A DNA stretch of 64,000 nucleotides from Gracilaria domingensis (lineage: Eukaryota; Rhodophyta; Florideophyceae; Gracilariales; Gracilariaceae). Below the pieces are notes generated by a model. The model had not been told where the DNA came from. It did no database searches and saw nothing but the letters and a program-made list of their open reading frames with translations. Below, piece after piece: positions 32,223-44,114 of this stretch (the first letter of the stretch is position 1; each line of letters begins with the position of its first letter). Where the stretch lies: contig VCMS01000236.1 of NCBI GenBank assembly GCA_022539475.1, forward strand, positions 23,468 to 87,467, given 5' to 3'. The position numbers and the translations under genes were made by a program.

Positions 32223-32236
32223 CCTCTAAATTCTAT

Positions 32237-33469
32237 ACTAAACTAAAAAGTTTGCACACAAAATTAGTCTGGCCGACATCATTTACTTTTGACAAAACTT
32301 GTGTGTCCCGCTGTCGTACAGCCACCAGTAATTTTCCTCGGTTGTAAGGAGTCGGGGATGGCTCAACGTGTCAGGTTTGGAATAGAACAAAAACTCTACC
32401 AGTCCCTGACTGTTGCATACAATCGTTTGATATATCGACGTTTTAACATATGGCGTTTTAAAACGTTTTTTAAACGTTTATTTTAAATTCTACTTTATTG
32501 AACGTCTTATACCTGCACACGTGGTCACACACGTGTGATAATTGGCGAAAGCAGGCACTCTACAACCCCTTACAACTGCAACCGGCAGCAGTTATTTGCT
32601 TCATTGCAATTCTCGCAGAAACCACGTCGTCTTCGGCGCTGGTGTCGCTTTCACGCGCTGTCGCTTCGCCACTTGCGAACAAAAGACAACTGCAACCATT
32701 TGCAACCATTCTTTTCACTGCTGTGACCGCAAAGCCTCGTTCTATGCGCCACATTTAGCTTGCAGCAGCGTCCGTTTGACATTCGCACACAAAAGTAACT
32801 CCAAGCATAAGCTACTACTCGCTCTGCTCTTTTTCTTGAGAAAAATGGTGTTGTCTTCGATAGTGCTTCATTTGAGCCGTGTTGGGTTGCCGCTTCTCTC
32901 CAAGTTTTAAAAGAAAAAATCTTTAAATGGAGAAAAGAGTGACAAAAACTGATCTTAAGATCATTGTGACTACGGTATTTTTGATGAACTTCTGGGTGAT
33001 AAAAATGAGGGGTGTACAAGACAACAACGTTTTTAACACGAGAGAAAACAACTTTCTAGATGCCTTAAATATCTTAAAATGTTTTAAGATGTTTCAAACA
33101 ATTGTATGGATTGTTGTTACACACGTAGCTATTGGACAGTAGCACTGCCGATCTCGTACATAGGACAAGCTTCAAGAATCTCTAGTAACCCTTTCGAGCC
33201 ATCGGCTTTGCGCTCACTTTGTTCCCACAGTTTATGGGCCGGACGTAACAAAGCGAACAACGTCCCGATCCGCTGCAGATCCTACCTCAGCGTCATTTTG
33301 CCTTACGCCAGATCCACCGCCGCAGCGTAGAAGAAACAACAAAAACCAAGAGCCCAATGCTACTTGTTGCAGCAACAGCAGCAACATTCTCACTATATGA
33401 CAGACCAAAGCAAATCTACCTAGTTCGTACAACTGATGGCCAAAAGACAAGTCAACGCCCTTTAAAAAT
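32237..33469. other. Spacer between retroelements
   Basis: No supported gene. A run of 'gttttaaaacgttttttaaacg' palindromic motifs lies at about 32454-32478. The expected 5' LTR of the following Copia body was looked for here and could not be identified. Confidence 0.4.
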
Positions 33470-36150
33470 TTTGTAGCTCTCTACAAAACAACTCATCACG
33501 TATTTGGGACTTCAGCAACAAAAATCTCCAAGAGCTTACTCAGCGCAACTTCAGACAATGGCAAGCAAGCATAACAGACATTCTCACCACCCATGGATTT
33601 CCCGATCTGTTTAATGATGCATTTGTGGCCGACAATGAGACAAAGCAAAAGGCCTTCGCATCCTTCCGCATGATCGTCCCAACCAGCATTTCAGACGAAG
33701 TTAATGAATTGGTTCTCGACTCACTCTTCGAACAATGGCCGGTTTACATCATCAAGTACTTAAAAACCCCATTAGACTTCTCACTAAAACGGGATATCGA
33801 CCAGCTCTTCATTGAAGCTCAAAACCTCCGATTTTTTCATGACTCCGGCATCACCGCCTATATTGAAAGTCATCAACGCTATCAACCATTTATGATTGAA
33901 GCAGGCGGAACGGAGCTTTCAAATGAGAACCGTACTGTCAGAATCTTGCTGCGTGTACTATGCAAAGATCAGAACCCTTTCTCTGGAATAGCGGCAACAT
34001 TACTTGCAACGAATACACCGAATAATATAGTGGAAGTCAAAAAGGCATTGGAACCTATGAGTCTCCGACAACCACGGTCTCCGTCCATACGAAAGTATTG
34101 GGACAGCTCGACGCAAAACAGTTCGCCCAACCGAGCACGATCATCGACACTCACTCCCACGAGATCCTCGAAACCTTGCTGTCCTCAATCTCTGAGATGA
34201 CCTCTGCGATGAAGCGAATCGAAGGAAAGCTTTCTACCCAACACCGTGCCCCACGCAACCCGCGTCCCAGCGCCAATTCACAGGCTCTTAAACCAGCAAA
34301 GGGCACCGCCAAACAGGCAAATGCACCCAACGAAGGGGAAACCACTGATTTGCAGGGGCAGCTCCTCCATGCAGTGAATGCACTCCGAGAGGCACAAGAC
34401 ACTAAACCGGACAATAACGATGACAGTAAGTTCCTTCTCGATTCCGGCTCAAACCCAACTCACTCGTCACTAGACCTCGCGGATACTTCCACTCTAAGCA
34501 ACCCCGTCCATACTGTAATCGCCGATTCCTCCACAGTTCCGATTACACAGATGGGGACACTGCTGATGCAAACTGATAACGGACGCACGATATCAGTACC
34601 CTCGCTTGCGTCTAAGCGCATCCATGGCACTCTTCTATCCGTGCACGCCCTATCCAAGAAATACGGAATGGCGCTGTTCACTCCCTCCATTGCTTTCATT
34701 ATGGACGTCAAAAACCCTCTCCAGATCATTGCAACAGCTCCATTTCGCAACAATGGCTACTACGTCAACGCAAAGCAGCTAGCCTAACACTAAAATGGCC
34801 TAGCCTCACCCACGCATACCACTCACACGTCAACTTCGCTTCCCGACGTGAACCTACCCACCCTTGACCCAACTCACAACGTCGCACTTCCCCGAGCCAA
34901 GAAGCGAAAGGCCATGACTGCACCCCAAGACCGCGGCGTTAAAGCCACACCAAATCCAATCGTCACCCCCAACGCCACACCAGCAACCTGCGAGAAACAC
35001 AAGACCGAAGTAACTCGCGCTTTCCACCATTACCACCTTCTTTACAATCATCTTAACGTGCGAACGCTTCAACGCATGGCTAGGGTCAACCTCCTCAACT
35101 CGAAAAAAATTCTGCGCCGCACCCCACCCAGCATTCACTGCACTGGATGCATAGCAGGCAAACGCACGAAAGCGCCTCACAATAGTGCCAGCCACAACCA
35201 CCTCATCGGACGCTTACTGTCCTCCGACATCACCGGATCAATCAAACCGACCTCGACACACGGCAACAACTACTTCGCCGTCTTCTTGGAGACCCGCACG
35301 CAATTCCTCATAGTTTTCTGCGTGAAAACACGCTCGGCAATTCTCCCAGCCATAAAGCAGGTGCTCGACACTATGCGCAACAAATTCGGCTACGCCCCGC
35401 TTCTCCTCACCGCCGATAACGCAGGGGAATACAAATCGTTCTCGTTCTCCCAAGCTCTCAACCACCACGGCACTTCGGTCACCACCTCAACACCCTACAG
35501 TTCACAAGAAAATTCGTTGGTTGAAAGAGTAATGGGCACAATTGTCTGCATCGTACGGTCCAACGTAGCACCCTGCGGCTTCCCTGCGCCACACTGGAAA
35601 GACGCACTACGAGATGCGGTCCTTAAATACAACCGCTCTCTGCAAATGACTACCAGAGCTCTCCCATTCACTCAATGGCACAACCAGGCTCCATCGCTCA
35701 CAAGAGCATTCGTTTTCGGCCAGCTCGGCAGTATTCCAATCATTACGGACACCACCAGCCAAAAAAAGCTGGATCCCCGTGGCACACTCAGCCGCTACAT
35801 GTTCGGAACCAACGACCGGTTAATAATGGTGCAAGTACTCGCAACCAAGACCTACTGACATCTCCAGGCAGTCCAATTCCGCCCATACGTTTCCTCCACG
35901 GACCCTGTCCTCACCACCGCGGCCTCATTCAAAACTTTTGCACCCACACCGACATCGACGACAATCTTGCCATCGTCTCCCGCGCTGGCATCGCGCAAAC
36001 AAGCGCAAAAGTACCCAGACGCACATCTTTGGGCTCAAGCCCACGACGCCGAAATCGACAAGCTTGACAAATTGGGCGTCGTCTAATGGCTTCCACGAGA
36101 TGAAATTCGGGCGAAACTGATCCCTTTAACCATGAAATATAGGTACGAAA
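33470..36150 (+). pseudogene. Ty1/Copia retrotransposon body: gag, protease, integrase, start of RT
   Basis: Gag (about 33470-34200) begins with 'NFRQWQASITDILTTHG' and a capsid-like region. It shifts frame near 34090 into a piece ending with the protease motif 'FLLDSGSNPTHS' (34430-34470). The integrase frame (34848-35858) has the GAG-pre-integrase zinc site 'HHYHLLYNHLN'...'CTGCIAGKRTKAP'. It also has the D-D-E set: 'LSSDITGS', 'LTADNAGEYKS' and 'YSSQENSLVERVMG'. A further fragment near 36010-36150 reads 'AHLWAQAHDAEIDKL' and 'WLPRDEIRAKLIPL', the usual start of the Copia RT domain. The sequence then breaks off. The order protease-integrase-RT defines Copia. RT, RNase H and the 3' LTR are missing. 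Confidence 0.8.
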
Positions 36151-36903
36151 GGGTGTGGTACATAAGTTGTCATTTGGATGCTTAGGCTCTATGTCGAACA
36201 TGGTTGACATATCTAGAGCCGTATGAAAACTTTTTAGAAAAGGGGAGTGCAATTTGAGGTTGGATGGCACCAAAGGATGATACATGGATGCCAAATGGAT
36301 GGCGCATTGAGTGCGATCAATGTGCGATTGCAGCTTAATTTCGCGGTGTCACATTGTAGGACGCCCGCTAAGCACATGCAGCGCACTTGGAGTGCATGCG
36401 ATACATGTTGCACTCCATCTGCGCCCACACTGTCCGCACTTCGCCCCCAAGATCTCAGTTTGCACTCCACGCGCACTCACAATAATGAAATAAACTATTA
36501 AAAAATTAAAATGCCGTGCCAAGGGTGTCACATTGGAACGCGGATGCTCTACAGGCGGATTGGAATTGGAGGCTAAGCACCCCGAAAGATGCACTCCATT
36601 TGCACTCACAAAAATGAAAAACTTTCTTGTAGGGGAGGTTTTATGAGGACAAAATGTTGTCATAACCTATGAAAAGTATGCATATTCAAGTAGTCTTAGA
36701 AGTTTCAGAGCCACTCTCAAGTAGGGTTTTGGAACGATATAAGTAGACTACCGTACCTTACAAAAATAGGAAAACGAGGAAGAGGCAGCACCTCCAGGGC
36801 GAGGTTACAGACGTTTCGTTGATGCTCCGACTTCTGTCTGCGAGCAACTTCGTGACCTTTGGCAAGTAAAAGACCTTCGTGCTCAATTGTGACTTGTATA
36901 GTT
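36150..36903. repeat. Non-coding repetitive sequence with diverged direct repeats
   Basis: Blocks starting 'gtgtcacattg' (36349 and 36528), with 'gctaagcac' and 'ttgcactc..caca.aatga' following each, indicate a degenerate direct repeat with a period of about 140-180 bp. The motif 'gcactcca' recurs. It interrupts the Copia body and precedes another element. No ORF of interest. Confidence 0.4.
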
Positions 36904-39237
36904 ATGGGCCCAGAATGGAAAGGACGTGGTGGCCGCAGACCCTTCCGATTGGCTACAGCAGTTCGTTCGAAGAAGCCAGGAGAAGTGCCAATCTACGATG
37001 AAAGAGTAGACGTTCGAGCCTACCGGAGAGCTGTAATCAATTGTATCAAGTTTCAGGATCTCGCAGACAAGGATTCAGACCGACGACTATCACTCGGACA
37101 ACAAGTATTCGCCATTCTTGGAAATATTCGGGGAATTGCAAGTTATCGACTAGCGCACATCTCATCTATGGTGTATTCGGAGTTTACTCAGGAGGAATTT
37201 GGACAACTGGTGGATTACATCTTGAACACTATTGATCCGCTCGACAGGGAAACCGCGTTTCTCGATACAGCAAAGGCTTGGAAAGAGCTAATGCTTAAAT
37301 CGCAGGCCAAAAGACAATCCTTTGACGAGTACTGGCAAGAATATAGTGGTATTTGCACTCAGTATGCATATGCGCATGGAAAAGTCGCCTAGTCACCCGG
37401 AGTTCAAGAGCTTCTAGGTCTGTTGCGCGTCCTTAATGCCAAACTGGATCGAGCATAATTCACATGGGCGCTCAAGAGCGCTATGGAATATCCAAAAGTC
37501 AGTGATAAATACACAAGATCCTTTGTCTATTGCAGGTCAGACTCGAGTGGTACGGTAGGGAGCGCAATCAGCAGCAGATATTATTAGGCAGGGGATAACA
37601 TCCAGTATCGGGCGTCAGACTGAATCTCAAATTGGGAGTTCTGGAGGAGAGGCTGGACCAAGCACTCCACATGAAACACCACAACCGATGAGTAGTGTGG
37701 GCTTGAGTGCTGCGTTTACTGTCCAAGTGAATGATCTTCGACGAAAATCGGACAGTGCGTTGGCAAATGTGCAACAGGTATCATTGGGTTTAGATCAATT
37801 GGGTGAATCTATTGAAGAATCTCCAATCCGACAGTACATTCAAACAGCAGAAGCATCTTTGCTGGCATCTCAGAGGACATTGGACACATTGCAGTCGTTG
37901 AGCAAACAGATTTAAAGCATGAGAATTTCAATGAGCGAAGAAGCAAGCGGCAACGACCAACGTCAAGACAAAGCTATCATAACCATGGATTCAGTTCGTA
38001 TTGCGCTGCTTAGAATTGACCGCAGAGAGTCAGCAGCAAGGACTCAGCTTAGCTCAAGTGGATTTTCTTGGAGGAATACGGCAGAGAGGCAGACCTTCAG
38101 CAAGAAAACTACTTCTAAGTCTAACGAGCGAGAATGTTGGATCTGTAAGGTAAATCATTTTGCCTATGAGAACTCCCCATGCAAAAAGGCGTTGGAGAGC
38201 AAGCAGAAGCTGAGGAAGACTAAGAAGAATCAGAGACCGAATCGAGGTGATGATCAGACAGAATTCCCTCTTCCTGATGATGAAGGACCAAGTTCGAAGA
38301 ATGCAACGTTGAACACATCTCTAGACATTCTGTACTGGTCAATGGCCCTGAATCCTATGAAAGACTCTTCCACAAAGAAAGAGCTTTGCTCAATCATTGT
38401 TGATGGTGGTGCAAAGGGTACTGTAGTTGGAAAGAGCAACTACAACCAGCTATGCAAAGCTCTTGGTATAGGACCTCTTTTCAAACAAAATTTGGAATCT
38501 GACTGAACAGCTCACGCTTTTGGGACTCCTGAGAACAAGTCGCAATCGCAAGAAATCATCGCAAGATGTCTACTTCCTTTACTTATTGGAAACGGTGAAG
38601 TATTATCAGTTGAAGCCTTGGTTGTGGATGGAGACGTCCGATTTATGTTGGGGAAGGATAACTTGCAGAAGTTCAAAGCAATTGAATCTCACGCGAGGGA
38701 ACGTTTATCTCTCATGAAAAATGGAAAACGAGTATCGATGCCTACCCCAGTGTCTCCGAAGGATGGGCACGGCAGGATTCTACTGTCGCGCACGACTTTC
38801 AGCATGAATGTGGCCGAGTCCCTTTTGTCTCGATCTCGAGCACCCAAATCAGATAAGGAGGCTGTCAGGCCCATAAGAAGAGTGCAAGGCAGAACTCCTT
38901 TGCCATCTAATTCAATGAATCTTTTGTTCGAAAGGGCAGGCAAGTGGCAACCATGGATGAAGAAGAATGTTAATGAACTTATTCGGAATTGTGAGGTTTG
39001 TAATCGAAGCGGTGAGCCCGAGCAGAGCAGAGCAGAAAGTTTAGTCTCTCACGCCTCGATCAGGACTTCAATACTCGTGTGTATTTTGATATCATGTATG
39101 GGAAGAACCGGATGGCTCTACATGCTGTCGATGCTGGAACAGGATACTCCGAGATTTCAGCAATCTCTTCTGTAGAGCAAACGCGGAAGCGCGGTATCAG
39201 CGCTGATGATGCTCATAACACTTGCACCGAAGTTTGA
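36904..39237 (+). pseudogene. Second LTR-retroelement body: gag, zinc knuckle, protease-like, integrase N-terminus
   Basis: A gag-like region (36904-37392, 'YWQEYSGICTQYAYAHG', then further codons after in-frame stops) is followed by pieces at 37688-37915 and 37919-38506. The latter has a knuckle-like 'CWICKVNHFAYENSPC' and 'IIVDGGAKGTVVGKSNYNQL', which resembles an aspartic protease (D-G-G-A). 38618-39070 ends in an integrase zinc-site half, 'VNELIRNCEVCNRSGEPEQS'. In another frame at 39064-39237 is the integrase core start 'VYFDIMYGKNRMALHAVDAG'. The element then stops abruptly where the next LTR begins. Class is Ty1- or Gypsy-like; RT is absent so it cannot be placed. Many stops and frameshifts. 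Confidence 0.6.
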
Positions 39238-39535
39238 TCAAAGGAAAGGAAAGTATGAAACTTGGCACAAAAGTGGGATATTTTGAGGTGATTGGATGTC
39301 GGAATGTCCGCTGGACTGGCCATGGTGTTGCACGTGGTATTGAGTGGTCGTGGGTACACGTGGTCTGATTTGGGTCTATTCAGAGGGGACTTGTTTCGAT
39401 AGTCATATTATTTACTGGCCGCTGATGCGGGCTGGTCACGTACACCACGTGTGTGGCTTGCACAAGTGCGAATTAGATTATTTAATTTAGTTTAATTAAT
39501 TTACCGGTTACGGTATAGAAGGCGACTTCGCCACC

Positions 39536-39924
39536 CTATAAGAAATTTTTGCGGCTTGCGGATCACGCGCGGATGTAAATTGGATGGTTTTTCGAAAATA
39601 GGAGCGCACTATGTGGTGGAATGGAAGATTAAAATCGCGTCCTATGACCTCATTTAGGGTGCCAAAAGAGAGTGTGATGTGAGTGTAGGAGGAGTGGGAA
39701 AGGATAGTGCAAGTGTCATAACGCACTCAGAACAGCCTATCATGCAATGAGAACAACCTCAGCACACACTCATATGACATTCACAAAATTGAAAAAATTG
39801 ATAATTTAATGTGCACCGTTCCAAAATAGAGGTCGCGCGGAAGGCTTAATGAATGTAATTTGAGAGTCCGCAACATCCGATTGCCTTCATGTTACGTTCA
39901 CAATTTTGAAAAAATTTCTTATAG
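39536..39924 (+). mobile_element. 389-bp MITE, copy 1, inserted in the 5' LTR
   Basis: Ends are 'ctataagaaattttt' and 'aaaatttcttatag', a terminal inverted repeat of about 14-15 bp. A candidate 5-bp duplication 'gccac' flanks it if the ends are extended by one base. No coding capacity. Confidence 0.8.
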
Positions 39925-40116
39925 GGCCACCTCCACCTTCAGTAAAGGGTAACCACGTTCGGCTCTGGACTAGTTTCGCCTGCGCGAAGTGCACCACTCC
40001 TCCCGGAGAGTCACCGCGTATGGTGCGTTCTAGCTCCATCCCTCGCGATCACTCAGGCAATTCTGATCATTTGTGTGCATTGCCCTCGGGCTAGTTCCGT
40101 CTTCGGACACCCTTCC

Positions 40117-40505
40117 CTATAAGAAATTTTTTCAAAATTGTGAACGTAACATAAAGGCAATCGGATGTTGCGGACCCTCACTTTACATTCATTAAGCCTT
40201 CCGCGCGACCTCCATTTCGGAACGGTGCACATTAAATTATCAATTTTTTCAATTTTGTGAATGTCATATGAGGGTGTGCTGAGGTTGTTCTGATTGCATG
40301 ATAGGCTGTTCTGAGTGCGTTATGACACTTGCACTATTCTTTCTCACTCCTCCTACACTGACAGCACACTCCCTTTTGGCACCCTAAATGAGGTCATAGG
40401 AGGCGCTTTTAATCCTCCATTCCACCACATAGTGCGCTTCTATTTTTGAAAAACCATCCAATTTACATCCGCGCGTGATCCGCAAGCCGCAAAAATTTCT
40501 TATAG
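40117..40505 (-). mobile_element. 389-bp MITE, copy 2, opposite orientation
   Basis: Same length as copy 1 and about 94-95% identical to its reverse complement by eye, 192 bp downstream. Together they form a long inverted repeat inside the left LTR that the right LTR lacks. Confidence 0.85.
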
Positions 40506-41087
40506 CGTTTCATTGTGCAGATACCTGCTTAACCACAAGTGGTAGAACTACCAACTCTGTATAGAGATCTTTGCCGCGTGGGCTTAATACACGTCGCCGT
40601 CACCCGCCGCCGGGTCGGTTGCCGCTTTCGGCAAGCCCCGCCGGGGGTTTCCTTTGGGTTTTCCCTCTTTTTCCACATTTTGCTTAGGGTTTCCACTGTC
40701 CACTGGTGCTGCCCACTACTGTGGTCTCCGTTTCCGGATCTTCACCTAGCCTGTTCCCCGTCAACCTCCGAGGTATATCCTGAGGCACGGGTGGTCTTAC
40801 GCAGGCCATTTTTCGTGCACGGAGGGCTCATTCCCTGAGTCTACCTCCCCTAGGAAGCAAGGACTCGAACGCCTTGAGTGTGTCTCCCGTCCCCGGGTTT
40901 GCACTACAAGTGGTCTCCCGACCTAGAACGGGTTTGAATTGATCCTTGTAAGAAATCTCAATGGTGAGAACACACTGGTTGGTCAGTGAAAACCCCAGTT
41001 GTGTTGGTTAGTTGTTTACTCTTGGGAGTATCGAGATTTCTCGTTGTACATTTGACCTCACCATTGTTCGGTACACCGTGGTCCGGT

Positions 41088-42593
41088 ATGGCGCCGCCTG
41101 CGCCGAACTCTCGGAACGGTTTGCCCAGAGGTGCTAGGGTGCCTCCGCCTAGGCCTCCGCTTTCTTGCGCTTCCGTACCCGCAAGGTCACCTGACAATGA
41201 ACACGTCCTGGAACCCCGGAGAGCTTCTTCAGTCACGTCGGGACCAATGGCCGCTTCTACAGCAGGAGCTCGGCCCGTTATGGGTACTCCTGCAATGGAG
41301 AGACCAGACGACGTGGTTGAAACCCCTGGGTACTCGTACCTCGAGGCTCAACTGCGTGTCAGTGAGCTCGTGCAAAACTCGTTGTTCGAGGATCTGCAGT
41401 GTCTCAGAAAGAAGCTTGATGAAGCCGAATTTGGAGATGCCTCCAGTAACATTCGTGTCTTACGTCAGGACTTGAATTCCATTTTGGAAAGTTTGGGTGT
41501 CCCAGCTGCCTTTGTTGAAGCTTGTCAATTCTCTATTCGGGAGATACGAACGGAGGTTGACCGTATAACGGTTCGGTTGCTCAATCTGGAAGATATCGTT
41601 CGGGTGGATAACGCGAACGCTACGCGACAGGCCGAAGGCGAAGGTTCGAAGCGCTCGACTCACCGGTCCCCGGTTCGGCGGAATCGGAAGTCTAAAAAGG
41701 AACTCCGTTATGACTCGGATTCGTCTAGTTCTAATTCTAGTGTTCGCTCGGCGAAATCGTCCGCTTCCAGCTCGTCGAGAGGCGAGGAGGGCCATAACCG
41801 GCATCGAGATCGATCTCGTGGAACGAAGTCAAAAGCGACATATGCCACTCAAGAAGTGATTCGCTCCCGCGAAAAGGGCAGACGTCACTTGAGATTCAAG
41901 GCGTTGTAACCAACGAATCTCTTCTACAGGAAGCTGTTATCGTATCGGTATTATCGATTGGACGAATTGTCGTCTGACCGTGACTCACTGAGCAGCGGTA
42001 AGGTGAGAGACCATATCAAGCGACTCACCATCGTGTTGACGAAGAAATTCGGTGGCGAAGACTCAATCATGGTTCTCGATTTCCTTGCCCTCTTTGTGCA
42101 GGAAGCCGATGTACTCGGTATGAACGAGGCTCAAGCGTTTCTCGCTTTACCCTACTTTCTTACAGGGATGGCCGAAGACCATTTCAACTCGGTCCGAGGT
42201 TCATCTCGGGCGTCCGAGGGGAGTGTTTCATGCTGGCTGGAAGCGGTCCAATACCTCCTCAGGTCGTATGCAACTATTAACGCGATTCACAACGCGACTC
42301 CTGCTCTACGAGACACGAAACAGAAGCCTGAAGAGACGTCTGGTATCAGGAGACATCGAACCCGTACTCGGGCGGTACCATTTCTAGTTGATTGTGAGCA
42401 CGGTTCATTCGGAATTACGAAAGATGCGCCATACCTGCGCGAGCTTCGTCAAGCGCTTCGTACCGTCTGCCGGTTCTTTTTCTGTCAAGGAGGTGTGGCG
42501 CCACCGCAATGCGGGTTGTCCCATCCCACGAGGTCACCATATCCCGTGGCAAGCCACCTGGCAATGTGTCGTCTTCCGTGTAGGAATCGATAA
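41088..42593 (+). pseudogene. Gag polyprotein of the LTR element, one in-frame TAA
   Basis: The frame starts at 'MAPPAPNSRNGLPRG' (41088) and runs through a coiled coil ('LRKKLDEAEFGDASSNIRVL') and a Ser/Arg-rich linker ('RDRSRGTKSKATYATQ'). It then meets one TAA at 41907-41909. The same frame continues with 'PTNLFYRKLLSYRYYRL' into the capsid-like block 'LALFVQEADVLGMNEAQAFL' and 'LTGMAEDHF', typical of Metaviridae-type gag. Conservation resumes straight after the stop, so it was one protein. After about residue 430 (42380) the similarity to gag fades, consistent with an internal deletion that removed pol. Confidence 0.65.
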
Positions 42594-43059
42594 GGTCTTC
42601 ATCCTTCACCACTTGAGAATGGAACCAGGGAGCTCTCGAATACGCCCAACCGCCGTCTAGTCGCGGGTCTCGCACGAGAAGCGATTCGCGTGTGATCCAT
42701 CCCGACGCATGCGCTGTAACCGGCATAGCTCCAGAGGAGTTCCAAGCCGATACCTCGGGGACCTTCATAGCTGAAGCAGCCGGCTGCTGACTCCCCTATG
42801 GCAGCGGGGCAGTGGCGAAATCGCCGAAGTATCCTGCTCGTGCAGAGCCAGGTTCGGCACCGAAGGGAACACCAGACTGGGTGGGGCCCCCTGAGGAAGG
42901 GAAAGAGCTGTCGTTAGAATCCGGATTCATCGAAGAATCGAGCTCTCGCGTTGCTTGGTCGTTCAAAATGTCGAAGTCTGCAGGAGGCGCGTGGTCACTT
43001 GAGAGTGTATCGCTGCTGAGCGTTGGTTTTCTTGGTATCAGAATGTCCGAGTTACTCAT
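42415..43059 (-). pseudogene. Antisense ORF in the LTR element, one in-frame TAG
   Basis: On the strand opposite gag, a frame starting 'MSNSDILIPRKPTLSSDTLS' (43059) runs 87 residues to one TAG and continues for more than 120 residues from 'MKVPEVSAWNSSG' to a stop at 42415. Composition is protein-like (acidic Ser/Pro-rich N-terminus, then 'LVRDPRLDGGWAYSRAPWFH' and 'DEDLIDSYTEDDTL'). It ends inside the 3' end of gag. Extra antisense genes between gag/pol and the 3' LTR are known in some plant LTR retrotransposons. No domain is recognised. Confidence 0.4.
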
Positions 43060-44114
43060 GCCTCAGCTTATATGTTCTCGCGAACGAGGTTGTGATGTCG
43101 CCGACACGGTGTTTCTCGACGTAAGGAGCGGGATGTGTATAGCAATCGCGATTTCGCTTTTGTGACCTGTTCCGTCTCATAACACCTCGGCTTTCCGAGT
43201 TGCCTCTACAGCAAGGTTATGAATTTAGGTGGCATTCTGACACCATATGGTATGGTGGCACCCGATGGGTTTTATGGATTGGTAACTGGTTGTGGCAATG
43301 GATCGCGTGTACGAGTGTATGGATTGGCTCTGTTACAGAGAAAATTGGATTGGTTGTTAGAATTAGTGCCCGCCAAGGCAGGTCTGCACAAGTGCAACAC
43401 GTGTGTGGCTCTGCCGTACTTGGCACTACTTAGTTTAATTATTTAGTTTAGTTTGTGGAAACCTATTTAGGTGATGGCGACCTCGCCGTCACCACCACAA
43501 AGTAAACTCAACCTCGTCCATGGCTCTGACTTGAGCGCCTGCGCGTAGTGCACAACTCCGCGAGGAGAGTCACCACGAACGGTTTCGCTTATTTCATCCC
43601 CAAGGGATCACTCAGGTATCCTGATCTAGCACTCTGTTTGTCTTCGGACTGTGCTCGCACATTTACTTGCAGGGGTCTGCTACTCTGGTGTTCAGATATT
43701 GTATCGACTCTGTATAGGGGTCTGCCGCGTGGGCTCAATACACAACGTCACCCTCGGCGCGGGTCTGTTACGGCTTGTCGCACGACCCCGCCGTCGGGTT
43801 TGTCTCTTTTCTTTTTCTTTCCTTTCCCTTTTTTTCCATCCTTTTCCCTATCTTTTCCCTCTTTTTCGAGGCACCTCCGTCGACCCTGGGTTCCTTTCCT
43901 TCCGTCTCCGATCAGAGATCTCCGAATTTCGGACGCTTGCTTACAGATCCCCTCTTGGCGATTTCCGCCGTCACCTCGGTGGTATTTCCGAAGTACGGGC
44001 GGTTTTACACCCGCGTTATCCGTATACGGAGGGCTCTTCTGCTGATTCTACCCCAAGGGAGCAAGGATTCGAGCACCTTGAGTGTCATTTCTCCCAAGTC
44101 GGATTTGCACTACA

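Larger units (their letters stand above)
26293..32236 (-). mobile_element. Ngaro/DIRS-group tyrosine-recombinase retrotransposon with split direct repeats
   Basis: Read on the reverse strand, the order is A1 (32222-32030), a gag-like ORF, RT-RNase H, tyrosine recombinase, B1 (26822-26679), A2 (26665-26473), B2 (26436-26293). A1/A2 are both 193 bp and about 93% identical by eye; B1/B2 are both 144 bp and about 92% identical. All four are in one orientation. A1-[ORFs]-B1-A2-B2 is the split-direct-repeat layout of Ngaro/PAT-like elements, as opposed to the inverted repeats of DIRS1. The total of about 5.9 kb is typical. Every ORF is broken, so this copy is inactive. Such elements integrate through a recombinase and a circular intermediate without target duplication. 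Confidence 0.8.
39280..44114 (+). mobile_element. LTR retrotransposon, non-autonomous, with MITE-invaded 5' LTR
   Basis: Two diverged long direct repeats flank an internal region. The left copy ends at 40908 and the right at 44114, both in 'tttgcactaca'. They share blocks including 'acacgtgtgtggct', 'gagagtcaccrcg', 'cactcaggya', 'tctgtatag', 'gccgcgtggg' and 'cggagggctc'. The left copy is longer because it carries two MITEs. The left LTR starts near 39280 and the right near 43240, neither exactly placed. A primer-binding-like 'tggtctcccg' starts 2 nt after the left LTR. The interior holds gag and an antisense ORF but no protease, RT or integrase, so it would need a helper. Confidence 0.7.
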
